Source of the DNA: Dichetophora obliterata
Taxonomy: Eukaryota > Arthropoda > Insecta > Diptera > Sciomyzidae
Length of the DNA: 64,000 nucleotides
Assembly (NCBI GenBank): GCA_963920525.1
Contig: OY986439.1
Coordinates: forward strand, 36,993,819-37,057,818
Direction: 5' to 3'
In this document: positions 53,721-64,000 of the stretch, piece by piece
How the letters are laid out: each line of letters begins with the position of its first letter
How positions within the stretch are numbered: position 1 is the first letter of the stretch
Notes under the pieces: generated by a model
The model's database searches: none
Seen by the model: only the letters and a program-made list of their open reading frames with translations
Told to the model about the DNA's origin: nothing
Translations under genes and position numbers: made by a program

Positions 53721-55840
53721 CAGGCTTGAAGACACCCTGTCTTCAAACCTGAAGACAGAAAAGGCGAATTTAATACTTTAAGCAGCATTGCTCAGTAAAA
53801 TTTTTCATACAGACATATCTATATTCTTCGCAGTGTATTTATGAACTTCGTTCGTTTTGAACTCACTCGTAAATGAATATTTTTGCACCTTCGCTTGTTA
53901 TTCAGTGGGTTGTTCCTCGTTGCACCAAAGTGGAATCTATCCAGAAAATTTTTTAAAGACAAATTAAAACCGACATTTTTATTCAATAATGAAAAAAATA
54001 ACATTTTATTTATATATGAAATAGTTATTGCAAGAGTCATTTTAGTACTAATTTGAACAACTATTTTATATTATGTTAAAAAAAACCGTTCTCGAAATTG
54101 TTATTTTCTTCTTACCTTCATTTTATAAAGCATTAGTTTTGACTGCAACATGTAACTTTTTCTTACTCTAATAACATTTAAATATAATTTCTTGCAATCT
54201 TACGTCTACATACATATTTAAGCAATTTTTTGTTAATTTTTTTCTTAATTATATATTAAAATTTGAATAAACTTGACAAAAGAATACAAACACAAAACTG
54301 TCTTATGTCTATTTAAACGGTTTTAACGCAAAATGTAATGCATTTTTTAAATAGCTAGAGAAAATTTTAAATTTATAGATTTTTGTAAGCAAAGTAGAGA
54401 ACTTGAAATTTTTATTAAACAAAAAGAATTTAAAAAAAAACAAAACGAAGCTCAAAGATTTTTCTATGCGCCAGCTTAAAAGAGAAAACACATCGAAAAC
54501 AGTCAGCAACAAAATGTTTGATTTTTGGTATTGTTGCTATGAAGCTTTTGAGCCATTAACAAATATCACATATATATATATATATATATATCAAAACATA
54601 TATATGTAGTTAAACCAATTAATTAACTTATTGTTAGTTGCCACATTTTGCTCAATGAGCAAAAGTGCGCTAAACTTGGAATTTGTGAATTTCTTGAAAC
54701 ACAAGAAAAAATGACAAAAACAAAAAGTAAAAAAATATAACAAAAAAACAAAAACCCAAAGAATATTTCAATAAATTTAAATGAAAATCTATATGTAATT
54801 AATTTTTAAAAATTTGTACTTTAAAAGTTTTTTAATAACCTTTAATGTAAAAAGCAGAACCTATGAGAAAAAATTTATAAATATATATTATAAGAACAAA
54901 TAAAATTAGCAAAGTTAGAGAAAAACAACAACATCAAAATAATACACAAAGCAACGTGGAAATATTTTTAATTTAAACTGTTAAATATTAATAAAATGTT
55001 CAAACGTTTTCATTGTAGTGACGACAAACAAATTTGTCATAATTTAAGCAACAAACTTAACCTAATCCCAAACTAAACACACACACACTCAAACTCACCC
55101 CCACACATTTGTAAGAAGTATGTATAAATATATATATATAAATTTTAAAATATTTTTGATGTATACTTAATAAGAAAACAAAAAATGAGATAAAAACTAG
55201 CGTTAAAGAAAAAATAAAATTATATATACTATAGAAGAGAAATTTGCATATTTTGTGAAATAAATTGTAAGCAAAATAAAGAAATGTGAAGATAAATTAA
55301 TAACAATTAAAAACAAGTGAAGAGAGAAATAAAATTATTGTTATTTATCTTAAAGAGAAATACAAGAAATAAATATTTTAAAAGAAAATCTTACGTACAG
55401 TTTATAACTAAATTTTAATAACGATATTCTCAGTGTATCTCAAATTCCTCGACTTTTGATGTCTCAATAAAAGTTTGACTTTTATTTAAACTTATAGACG
55501 ACTTCAACGATGTACCTTTGATAACCTCTAATACCATGTTTCCATCTTCTCGAAATCTTGAGATTATGTGAGATTTCGTAAAATCCGAATTGAAATCAAC
55601 AGAGTTCTCTATACAAATTTAAGAAATTAAAATCTTGTGATTTCAACAAAAAAAAAAACTCATCAAATGCAATGAGGTATCCCTGAAAACTTATATCAGC
55701 ATCCAGCACATAGAAATAAAAGATATTAAAAGAAATTTTACTTCTATGATCCAGCACTATTTAGCTTATGTCAAATTTTTCATATTGACAATTGGCAGTG
55801 ACAACTAATTAATAATTTGAAAGAAAACAACAATAATAAA
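53721..55840. other. A/T-rich intergenic DNA with a TA microsatellite
   Basis: No coding motifs. (TA)n runs at 54571-54592; a C/A-rich patch with ACACACACACACTC near 55077. The 54.6-55.4 kb stretch is extremely AT-rich with many AATAAA-type words, like a long fly 3' UTR, but no link to the CREB transcript can be shown. Confidence 0.4.
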
Positions 55841-55841
55841 A

Positions 55842-56003
55842 ATGAAAAATGCTAAACAAAGGATACATGAAAATAAAAAGGCTTGGAGCTTCAGTGAGGA
55901 GCAATTCCTAGCAGCAATTTTGGAGAAAAAAATTGAAGAGCTCCGGAAATGGCAAAAGAAATGCAACAACGTAATTGCTCCTTCAAGAATTGCTTATTCT
56001 TAA
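55842..56003 (+). pseudogene. Small Lys/Glu-rich frame, unrecognised
   Basis: 53 codons: MKNAKQRIHENKKAWSFSEE, QFLAAILEKKIEELRKWQKK, ending AYS. The WSFSEEQFLAAI part is helical and resembles the first helix of SANT/Myb-like domains of insect DNA transposons, but the match is short. It may be a TE remnant. Not called as a gene. Confidence 0.25.
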
Positions 56004-56053
56004 ATTTATCAAATGTAGTCTTCATTGTCAAATGAAATCTAGCTGAATGCATT

Positions 56054-56236
56054 GTAGAACTAGACAAGGTAGTGTTAGGGCTGAATCTGTTCTCTTTTTT
56101 AGTGACCATAACTGTCAAACTCAGACATTTTGGTATTTTTGGCAATTTTTGCTTTCATATTGCATTCTCATTGCTTGCAGATTTTGTATGAAATCAAACA
56201 AAACGCCCTAACACTACCTTTTCTAATTTTGCCATG
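56054..56236. mobile_element. MITE copy 1, TIR TAGACAAGGTAGTGTTAGGG
   Basis: Begins AGAACTAGACAAGGTAGTG and ends with the mirror CGCCCTAACACTACC then TTTTCTAATTTTGCCATG. The inside (GTGACCATAACTGTCAAACT, TTTTTGCTTTCATATTGCAT) matches the copy at 58100-58308. Confidence 0.75.
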
Positions 56237-56365
56237 GCTGAATGCATGACATTTTTGGCGGGTAGCAACCTTAACATGAACACACCATAAATGTCAGATC
56301 AATCAGTCGATGAATAGTGACGTTACAGTGTTCTGAATTAAGCAAATTTTGGTATTGGTATAAAA

Positions 56366-56890
56366 ATGGATAAAAAAGAATTCCGTGCCTTGATTAAGCG
56401 AAAGAAAACAAAAGTGCGAAAGAAACAAAAGAAAAGCTCGATAAATATTATGGTGAATATGCTCCGTAGGGGGAGGGGCAGTGACCACTCCAGAATGTAT
56501 TGGAAAAATCCAAGATTTCGTATTAGACAGCCGTAAGCATATCAAGTGAGTCAGTGGTTTGAATTTTGCATGAACATTTGTATTGGTATTCGTGTTCGCA
56601 AATTTCCAACAATGTTTGGGCATGTTGAAACAAAATCCAACTGATTTTTTGTGTAAAATAGTGGCCATGGATGAAACACGGATCCACCACTATATACCAG
56701 AATCTAAGGCAATCAGCAAAAGAGTGCGTAGGTCCCAGTGGACACTTGGTGCAATCACCAAGGCGAGCGAATACTTAACAAACGGCTGGAAAAGTGTAGG
56801 GGTCTGTTTTTTGGGATTGAAAGGGCGTTTTGTTCATCGACTACTGTAAACAAGGAAAACAATCAACAGTGAATATTACTGCAAATTATT
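56366..56890 (+). pseudogene. Mariner transposase relic, 5' two thirds
   Basis: Starts MDKKEFRALIKRKKT, then in shifted frames PECIGKIQDFVLDSRKHIK, CLGMLKQNPTDFLCKIVAMD, ETRIHHYIPESKAISKRV (first catalytic Asp in MDE; Arg for the usual Trp), then a TINSEYYCKLLNSL block. It ends at a (TC)n tract; the second and third catalytic Asp regions are missing. Similar to mariners of the SETMAR/irritans type by motif. Confidence 0.8.

Positions 56891-56893
<3 letters not shown>

Positions 56894-56932
<39 letters not shown>
56894..56932. repeat. (TC)n microsatellite
   Basis: About 20 uninterrupted CT units directly after the mariner relic. Confidence 0.95.
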
Positions 56933-56936
<4 letters not shown>

Positions 56937-57043
56937 GTTTTAGAGTCTGATTGAATATGATATAAATTTGCTTATACAATTCAAAATATTCTTGCAATGA
57001 TATTTGTATTGCATATCATTGAATAGTGCATTTTTTTAGCTTT

Positions 57044-57441
57044 ATTTTTTTTTTTAAAGATCAAAGAACCAAGGCATGCGCCTTATACAAACAAGGATTG
57101 GTCTTTGATCTTAAAGGAAAGGATAGATTATTTAGATGAATTGATTGGAACCATACGTGAATTATTGATTAGGCAAAACAACCATGAAAGACAATTTGAA
57201 TTGCTTTTAACCGAGGCTACTGTTAGGCCTTAACCTCGACAAGCATTTCCAGCACTTAGTTGCTCCTGTCCATTAATTCCACATTTTCCACAATTTAGCT
57301 GTGGATTTTTTGTTTTTCATAATTCTTAAATGTGCAGGAAAGAATAAAGAAAGTGAAAAGAACCATGCCCGGAGTCCGGATTCGAACCATGGACCTCTGG
57401 GTATGATAGTCTAGCGCACTATCCACTAGACTACAAAGGCC
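57044..57441 (-). mobile_element. SINE-A, full length, minus strand
   Basis: On the minus strand: GTCGGCCTTTGTAGTCTAGT, GGATAGTGCGCTAGACTATC, box B GGTTCGAATCC, then the body and a T-run on the plus strand at 57048-57057 that is the poly(A) tail. On the plus strand the body reads LKERIDYLDELIGTIRELLI then RQNNHERQFELLLTEA in one frame, paralleling the frame in copy 1. Confidence 0.82.
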
Positions 57442-57447
57442 GACAAT

Positions 57448-58004
57448 TAGTAATGGGCACTATCGAATGATTTCAACTATTGATAGTTTACTATCGAATG
57501 ATTTCAACTATTGAACAATTCGTTCGAATATTTCGTTCATTCATTTACTTCAAAAAATAGTAAATAGTGCACGAAACTATCGAGTAATTCACTCATTCAT
57601 TCGAATTAAGGAAATAGTAACTAGTACAAAGAACTATCGTACGATTTTTACTATCGAATAAATTATTCATTCATTCGAATTATAAAAATTGTAGCTAGTA
57701 CAAACCACATAATTTTTGCTATCAATTCAAGTATTCATTTATTCGACTTAAAAACCTCTAAGTAGCTATTAACTTGTGCGATTTCATTATAATTTTATTC
57801 TAAAAACAAATCAATCAGTTAAACGTACTTTTTCAGTTAAATTTTCGCTACCCACGATTCGTTCATTCAGTTGAAGGTAAGCAAACGAAGTGCAACGGAA
57901 AAAGCTATAGAATAAAAAAACTCGAATAAAAAACTATCGAATAAATTAATGATTTTGAACTATCGAATAATTCGAATATTTTCAATCGATAGTTCCCATC
58001 ACTA
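57448..58004. mobile_element. hAT-type MITE with perfect 8-bp target duplication
   Basis: The ends TAGTAATGGGCACTATCGAA and TTTCAATCGATAGTTCCCAT then CACTA are inverted (two mismatches in 18). CCGACAAT lies on both sides (57440-57447 and 58005-58012). The interior is dense in ACTATCGAAT and TTCATTCATTCGAAT words. The 8-bp duplication and TAGTGATGGG ends fit hAT. Confidence 0.88.
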
Positions 58005-58099
58005 CCGACAATTACTATGACCTGCCTCATAAGAACCTATATTGCCAGGGTCTGAAAACAATGACGAATCGTTTTGATTCTATTTAAAAACTGTACTTT

Positions 58100-58308
58100 T
58101 TAGAACTAGACAAGGTAGTGTTAGGGCTGAATGTGTTCTCTTTCTTAGTGACCATAACTGTTAAACTCAGCCATTTTGGTATTTTCCAATTTTTGCTTTC
58201 ATATTGTATTCTCATTCGTTGCAGATTTTGTGTGAAATGTCAACTTAGTTTTGAAAGTTTCGGTCACCGGCTCTCCGCCCTAACACTACTTTGTCTAATT
58301 TTGCCATG
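58100..58308. mobile_element. MITE copy 2, TIR TAGACAAGGTAGTGTTAGGG
   Basis: Same ends and body as 56054-56236 (AGAACTAGACAAGGTAGTG, GTGACCATAACTGTTAAACT, CGCCCTAACACTAC, TTTGTCTAATTTTGCCATG). Slightly longer because of a segment near 58240-58275 that is absent in copy 1. Confidence 0.75.
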
Positions 58309-60189
58309 ACGTTCAAATAGCAGCATAGATTCAAGTGGTGTGAGTAACCATATAGTAAGAATTGGAGAAAAAAGTGTGAAACAGACTGTATTTTGCATGC
58401 ATTATTCTTGACGTTTCTGTCAATTCACCACTCTTCAAATTTCGATCAAATATTAAGTGTCAAAAACAAGCTTGAGGTCTTTCGCAGAAAAGAATAGAGA
58501 GATAAGATAATAAAGTTGAGGAGAAGTAAAAAACTGGTAAAAAAACGATGTATATTTTTATCCTTTTCCTGCAATATATCTGTCCAGCCCACATAGTTCA
58601 CATTTGGTTTTAGCACATTAAACCTTACGGCCGATTTCTTCACAGAGTTTTAAGGCTAGAGCAAGTATTAAACCTGTTTTTAGTTCTCTCTTGAGTACTA
58701 AGTCGTTTCTTCACGGAGATCTAATGCGAAAATACTTAGATTTGAAACTCGGTTCCAGCTGATACTGAGTTTTAGTTGGAAACCCGAAATCAGAGGTCTT
58801 CTGAACAAAATTTAAAGCGACGGTTGGAAGAGATGTATTAAAGCTCGTCGTTCAAAATGCGGTCATGTATTGTGTAAGTTTAACATTAACGTGGTGGTTA
58901 AAGTCTAAAGTAAAAGTGGCTAAAACTCAAACGATGCACGCATTTATTTCGATAGGTAGAGCTTTATACGTGTAGCCAATATTTCTGGAGCTATTATCGA
59001 ACTTCGACTGAGCAAAGGACAATTTTGCGTTTTGGCCAGGGAATAAATGACGACTCAAGTGAGCTTTGTTAGAAAAGGGGCAAAGAGCTGTAGCGTATGT
59101 GACGTGACTGCAGCTCCAGTAGTGGTGGCAACATATCCTACCATTTCTCAAATTCATCTACCGGTAGGTTTTACAAATTAATTTGTCAAACTCTTTAACT
59201 CCGTTGGCTTGTTTTCTTCTCTTGCTTTTAAAGGTGAACATACGCGGACTTATTCTTCTCTGAGAAAATATGAAGGGTTGCAATTCATTCCAACCGGTGA
59301 CATTGCGAAAATAATTAACTGCAACTGAATCAATATCAGTTAATATTAATTAAGATATCTTTTCGATATTGGCACTTATTTGGTGTCTACCAATTCAGAA
59401 ATATTTTGGCAGCAGATTTATCTCGCTCACATGCATACGGTCGGTTGCGTTTGGCGTTTCTTTATTATGATGCTGATATTCCTATCTACTAACTGCAGGT
59501 GATTCGTGTTATGTTTAAAACTATGGTTTTGAAACAGGTGGTCAACCATGCTATGATAAAATAGAAATTATAAATTATATTTAAGAACAATCGGGAAAGA
59601 CTGTTGATTAACTCTTTTAATTGATTTCAAGATTCTAAAAATATGATAGTAACCAAAGAAACCAAAGGAAGTTGGTCGAGTATCTAATGAAGATATTGCG
59701 AGAAGACTTACCTACATGGTAGTAGAATTTATAGTAAAGAAGCACCCAATTTCAATAAATTGATAAACTGAGCTTGAGTATTGTCTTTGATTTGTACTGT
59801 TCATTTGCGTAGTAAGCTCCCTTATTTTTGTAATAAAAAGAAAATCAATGAAAAACTATATTTTTATTAGAGTTCTAGGTAAAATACTTTACTTGGTGTA
59901 GAAAAGTAATATATTAAATTAATTAAAGAGCCTAGTCAATTGGTTATCATAATCATCTTAGTCCTACCAGGCGAATAAAAGCCTTTCTAGTGGACCGTTT
60001 AGTAAGAAATCCTTGGAAAGGTAATGTCCACTTGGGCCAGCTCAATTACTTCACTCAAGTTGCGTGTCAGATTCAGCAGCCACCAGTAGACATGCTTATC
60101 CATTTTACTAGGCAGGCAGTGAAAACGAAAAGTCACCATATTTTAAGCGATTCTCATGACAGACTTTACTTCTGGTTTTGTCCAGTTGA
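58309..60189. other. Intergenic DNA without recognised features
   Basis: Short motif-free frames only (for example 58927-59157 minus, 59990-60196 plus). No TE ends recognised. Confidence 0.4.
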
Positions 60190-62195
60190 TGACTGATTCA
60201 AATCTAAACGGCTCAACGGATTTCGCTCAAACTAGGTACACATATTAAGTTTATGCCAACTCAAAATGTTACATACTTAGTTTTTGCCACGCCCCCTCTG
60301 AAATTTTTCAATTAACGGTAATTTTGTTATTATAAAACTTTTTAGTATCGGAGATTTTTGTATATTTAATTTTAAAAATGTTTTTGTTATTTTGACATCA
60401 AAAACACTCACATATCTTTAAAATTGGAGACATTTTTAGTACAACGAATTTTTCCTAAAACATCGCTGCCTAAGAATGAGAAAAAAACGACATGAAAATC
60501 AAAGTTTGGTCTTTCGATGCAAATATCTCCGCTGTCCATTAATATATTTCATTCAAATTTTTTTTTGTTCAAAAGTTCAATAAAATCACTTTACAAAAAT
60601 AGGTTGAACTATACAGTTAAGTCAGTGCATATATATTTAATGAGTATGCCAAAAAAGTTCCAAAATATTGACTTTTTACTCAAAAAATTACTCAAAAATT
60701 GTTGTTGTAAAAATGAAATCAATTAAAATAGCAAATCTGACTACCTTTCATACGACATAGCATTTATTTGCAAAAATTCTTCCAGCTAAGCGCAAAAATT
60801 ATTTTACTGTTTTTGTCATCAAAACTGTTTTTGCCCCTTTGATTTTTTTCGCCAAATTTATTTTTTCCAAAATGTTGTTTTTATATTTTTTTACAAAAAA
60901 TTCAAGTTTCTAAAATAATTTATGTGAAAAAATTACCCCAATATCTTTTTCCAATCAAAAGTTATGGCTAAAAATCTATTTTTTCATACCAGACCTTTAA
61001 TAAAACTGAGTTTTGTTTTAAAATTCTCTATATAGGAATGAAGTTGTGTGTCTAGAGTAATTAAACATTTTGGTGTATATAAAATCTTACTTTTTGCCTC
61101 CCCAACCCCCGCCCCCTCCTGTTAAATTTGTTTTGTTGTGATTTGTCATTTTTCTCACTATTGTTTCACCGTTGTCACTCAGTTCTTTATCAATGGTACT
61201 TTAAATGTTCTATATATATCACTGTATCATCGAAAAGATGACTGTGAATAAGAATGCTGTAAAAGTTAATTTTTTCATGTTTAATGTGTTATTTGAACTA
61301 TATTGTTGAAAGTCAAATTTCCACGCCAATTAAATGTACCGACATATAAAAGACAGCGAAATTGTGACATTTTAACTCTCCAATCATGGTTGTAAGCTTG
61401 GCTTCATTGAACAAATTTTTCGGTTCATTTGCGTACTAACCGAAAGTATGCTGAAAAGTATGCTGGAAAATATTATAAATTAGAAATAAGTACTGCAGTA
61501 CCGACACGATTCCAATATATTAGAAAAGTCGGTAACTGTTATCCAATTTAGTTCTTTTCGCACACAGCGTAAACTTGCAGCAAATAACATAATGGCACTT
61601 CTTGCACTGTTCTCGCAGATTTTTCAGCTGGATTTATGTCTATCTGTTAACGTCGATAATATTGCTACAGGTTGCTGTATATACTATAATAAAAATTAAA
61701 AAGCGACTGCTTTCTTAACTTACACCTTTTTGCTAATTTATATTAAAAAACGACTGTACAATTTTTCGAATAAAATAGAAATTCAGAAGATTTAAGAAAT
61801 TGCATCAACTATCAGACTCAATTTATATTCATTTTTTATTTAGAGACAATCCAATTGTTATTTTCCAACTGGAAAAACTACTAAAAAATTTTAGGAAGAT
61901 TTTTATAAATTTGATTTTCATTAGCGAAGTGCAAGTAACATGCTTACCAGTAGCCAGTAAATTCAGTTTAGAACTAAAAAACAGTTTTTGATTGTGAAAA
62001 AACAGTGATAAAATTATTTCTTCGTTAAAAAAGCTTGGTAAATTTTTTAACTAATATTTTTATAGTGGTCTCAAGCTTAAATTTAACACGTTTTTACAAA
62101 ATTCCAAAAATTACAAAAACATTTAATCGAAAAGTGTATAGTAAAATTTTTATATAAATGACTCTCGAGTTACACCGGGTATATCAGCTAGTGTA
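60190..62195 (-). repeat. Large interspersed repeat, copy B (about 2.0 kb)
   Basis: Inverted relative to copy A (19022-21185). Its plus-strand right end reads ACTCTCGAGTTACACCGGGT then ATATCAGCTAG; the left end carries AAATCTAAACGGCTCAACGG and ATTTCGCTCAAACTAGGTAC. It lacks the hairpin MITE and retains an empty site near 61202. Divergence from copy A is moderate (indels and substitutions throughout). Confidence 0.8.
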
Positions 62196-63106
62196 CTATA
62201 TAAGTGAATACTATATAAGTGAAGAAATTATAGAGTTCTAACTTTTTTGAACCGAGAATAAGTTTTAAAATGAGCAGAACTCGGACTAGCTCGATTTGAT
62301 ACTCGGTGAAGAAATCGGCAGTTGGTGTCGGTTCAGACTGGCCTTATTCAACCGACTCACTTTGAGGTCTACAGAAGGGATGAGGAAGTGGAAAGGTAAA
62401 TGAAGTGAGGCAAGAGTATAACAAATTTTAAAATTTTTGCGACTCACTTTTGAAAATCGGTGAGTCGGTTGAGTCGTTTGAGCATGAACTGTGAACTGCC
62501 CAATTATATCTCTCGCAATACGAGAAAATATTATTTTAAGTTGCACCCCTGGCAGTGATTTTGTAATCGTGTCGTTGTTGTGCCTGACATTTTGTATTTT
62601 TCAAAACATAGAAATTTTTGACAGCAACAACAATGTCCAAAAACAACAACATTAAAAACAAATAAAAAAACAGTGAAATTTTAAGGGTGGACAAACGATT
62701 AAATATTCTATAAATTTTATTGCTTCTGAAAGTATGTAAAAAACTTACCAACAAACTTATTTCTAGTCACAAATTTATGTGTTTTAACAACAAAATATTA
62801 TAGCGGTGGCGGAATAAAAAAAAACACTGTAATAGAAGTTATTGTGGAATTTTACTGCGTCTCGCAGCTTTTTGCGGTGAAATTTTTTATACAATATCGT
62901 TAAGTGTGTGTACATTGCCATCACCAACTGAGTGGGACTGAGTTACGGTGGCTCCCAAGCTCCCAAAGAGATCCATAGACGGACGACTGCTTGTGTCAAT
63001 TGCGCCCCATTGACGCCAGTTAATTTGCACTTGCCTTTTTTGCATTGCAAAGTGCTGTCCAAGCCACTGCTGATAGTAGAAATAAAGAGCGTGCAAGATA
63101 GAAGAC
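62196..63106. other. AVL9 upstream region
   Basis: Contains a short imperfect inverted repeat with CAACCGACTCACTTTGAG and GTGAGTCGGTTGAG (62348-62475), related to 44399-44427. The AVL9 promoter should lie in 62.5-63.1 kb; no TATA-Inr pair can be picked with confidence. Confidence 0.4.
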
Positions 63107-63187
63107 ATGGATATGACATCTACTGAGAATAAGCCGCCGATTTTGCACATCCTGGTGGTTGGATTCCATCATAAATTGGGTTGTCAG
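63107..63187 (+). CDS. AVL9: AVL9 homologue, exon 1
   Basis: Encodes MDMTSTENKPPILHILVVGF then HHKLGCQ (27 codons), ending at donor GTGGGT, phase 0. HILVVGFHHKLGCQ is the hallmark start of the AVL9/DENN-related domain. The ATG context is GAAGACATGG; a second in-frame ATG lies two codons on. Protein role (known for the family): late exocytic transport from the Golgi in yeast, and cell migration and polarity in animal cells. The gene begins 13 kb downstream of the CREB stop. Confidence 0.88.
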
Positions 63188-63368
63188 GTGGGTAAAATCG
63201 ACCAACTCATTTAAAGTGGTTTTAGGCTTTATTTCCTGGCAATTGCTTCAGTTGTGGGGTTATAAACTAGCGCCTCTAACAATCGATTTTTGTTCTTAAC
63301 TTTCTGAATGTGTTTATGTGACACAGATTGTTTATTTGGCAATCATTTAAACAGCTTTTATCTTCTAG

Positions 63369-63572
63369 GTTGAGTTCTCATATCCACCGCTCATAACTGG
63401 TACGCAAGGAAAAAATGAGTGCCCCTCTGGCTGGAAGTATTTGCCTACATTGGCGCTACCCGATGGATCGCATAACTTTGTTGAGGATACGGTTTTCTTC
63501 AATCTGCCCAGTCTAATGGATCCCACGGAGAGCATTTTTGGTGTCTCTTGCTATCGTCAGATACCTGTAGAA
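63369..63572 (+). CDS. AVL9: AVL9 homologue, exon 2
   Basis: Acceptor TTCTAG at 63363-63368, donor GTTAGT at 63573; 68 codons, phase 0 on both sides. It reads VEFSYPPLITG, GWKYLPTLALPDGSHNF, EDTVFFNLPS, then IFGVSCYRQIPVE. These blocks are diagnostic of AVL9 (the uDENN-like part). The preceding intron is 181 bp. Confidence 0.94.
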
Positions 63573-63634
63573 GTTAGTGTTTATTGATGTGATAAAAAAC
63601 ACTTTTCACTGTTCGTGACTTTCTTCCCACATAG

Positions 63635-64000
63635 AAACTAAAAATACGCACAGCTGATGTCACACGCAGCACAGTGCAAAAATCTGTCTGCATCCTTGCC
63701 CGTTTGCCTATTTATGGTTACATTGAGGTCAAGTTGGCGCTTATTGCTGATGCTTTTTTCGAACAAGGCGATTTCTCATGCACAAAACTTCTTATAAAAG
63801 CCTATCATCAGCTTAATGATTGCTTGCTCGACGATGAATCACAACGTCCATTACGCCACTTTTATGTTGGACTCTCGTTGCGCGAAATTATTATACATTG
63901 GCGCCACAAGATGCTGATACTCTTTAAATTGTTTTTACTGCAGCGTCGCGTTGTGTGTTTTGGTTCTCCCGTGCGAAGCATGTGCGCAGTGATATTGGGA
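63635..64000 (+). CDS. AVL9: AVL9 homologue, exon 3 (truncated by window end)
   Basis: Acceptor CCACATAG at 63627-63634 after a 62-bp intron. 122 codons stay open to the window edge: KLKIRTADVTRSTVQKSVCI, LARLPIYGYIEVKLALIADA, FFEQGDFSC, HFYVGLSLREIIIHWRHKML, ILFKLFLLQRRVVCFGSPV. This continues the AVL9 domain without a break. The human protein is about 650 residues, so roughly two thirds of the gene lies beyond the window. Confidence 0.94.

Noticed and set aside
62887..63205. Antisense ORFs over AVL9 exon 1
   Set aside because: They are shadows of the coding exon and the upstream region; no motif.

Overview
The window looks like chromosomal DNA of a higher (brachyceran, schizophoran-grade) fly. 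The evidence is the coding content: a spliced CREB-family gene whose pieces match the Drosophila CrebB (dCREB2) layout closely, and the first three exons of an AVL9 homologue. Both have GT-AG introns and strongly AT-rich noncoding DNA. The large TE-filled introns suggest a genome bigger than that of Drosophila melanogaster; I cannot name the species. Both genes are on the + strand.

Layout. 1-22.2 kb: noncoding DNA packed with transposons: a nest of four or more non-LTR retrotransposons (1.2-7.6 kb) bracketed by inverted short-repeat arrays, a 1.35-kb foldback palindrome (8.3-9.7 kb), several MITEs, a tRNA-derived SINE (11.7 kb), a Harbinger-like element with a MADF-domain remnant (12.4-14.3 kb), a Tc1 relic (17.3-18.1 kb) and one copy of a 2.1-kb repeat (19.0-21.2 kb). 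A consensus CRE lies at 16.4 kb. 22.2-50.1 kb: the CREB gene. Five coding exons (22557-22751, 22822-22974, 33812-33983, 41737-41892, 49927-50135) join in phase to give a 294-residue protein with a KID phosphorylation site (RRPSY) and a C-terminal bZIP. Its three large introns (10.8, 7.8 and 8.0 kb) are filled with LINE, Tc1/mariner, SINE, MITE and satellite DNA. 50.1-63.1 kb: 3' flank with an unusual acidic in-frame extension after the CREB stop, more foldback and MITE DNA, a mariner relic, a second SINE copy, a hAT-type MITE with a perfect 8-bp target duplication, and the second, inverted copy of the 2.1-kb repeat (60.2-62.2 kb). 63.1-64.0 kb: start of AVL9, cut by the window end.

No operon-like or defence system is present. 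The CREB protein is expected to act in the nucleus as a cAMP/PKA-responsive transcription factor, and AVL9 in late secretory traffic; adjacency does not imply a joint function. The most unusual points are: (i) 78 sense codons in frame after the CREB TGA, encoding an Asp/Glu-rich tail; (ii) a 140-bp element whose two 60-bp arms are perfectly complementary, with TTA duplications and an empty site in a paralogous repeat in the same window; (iii) inverted 2.1-kb repeats flanking the whole CREB coding region; (iv) a SINE whose body carries an ORF-like antisense reading frame; (v) a foldback family that also appears as a tandem pair next to a 103-bp satellite.
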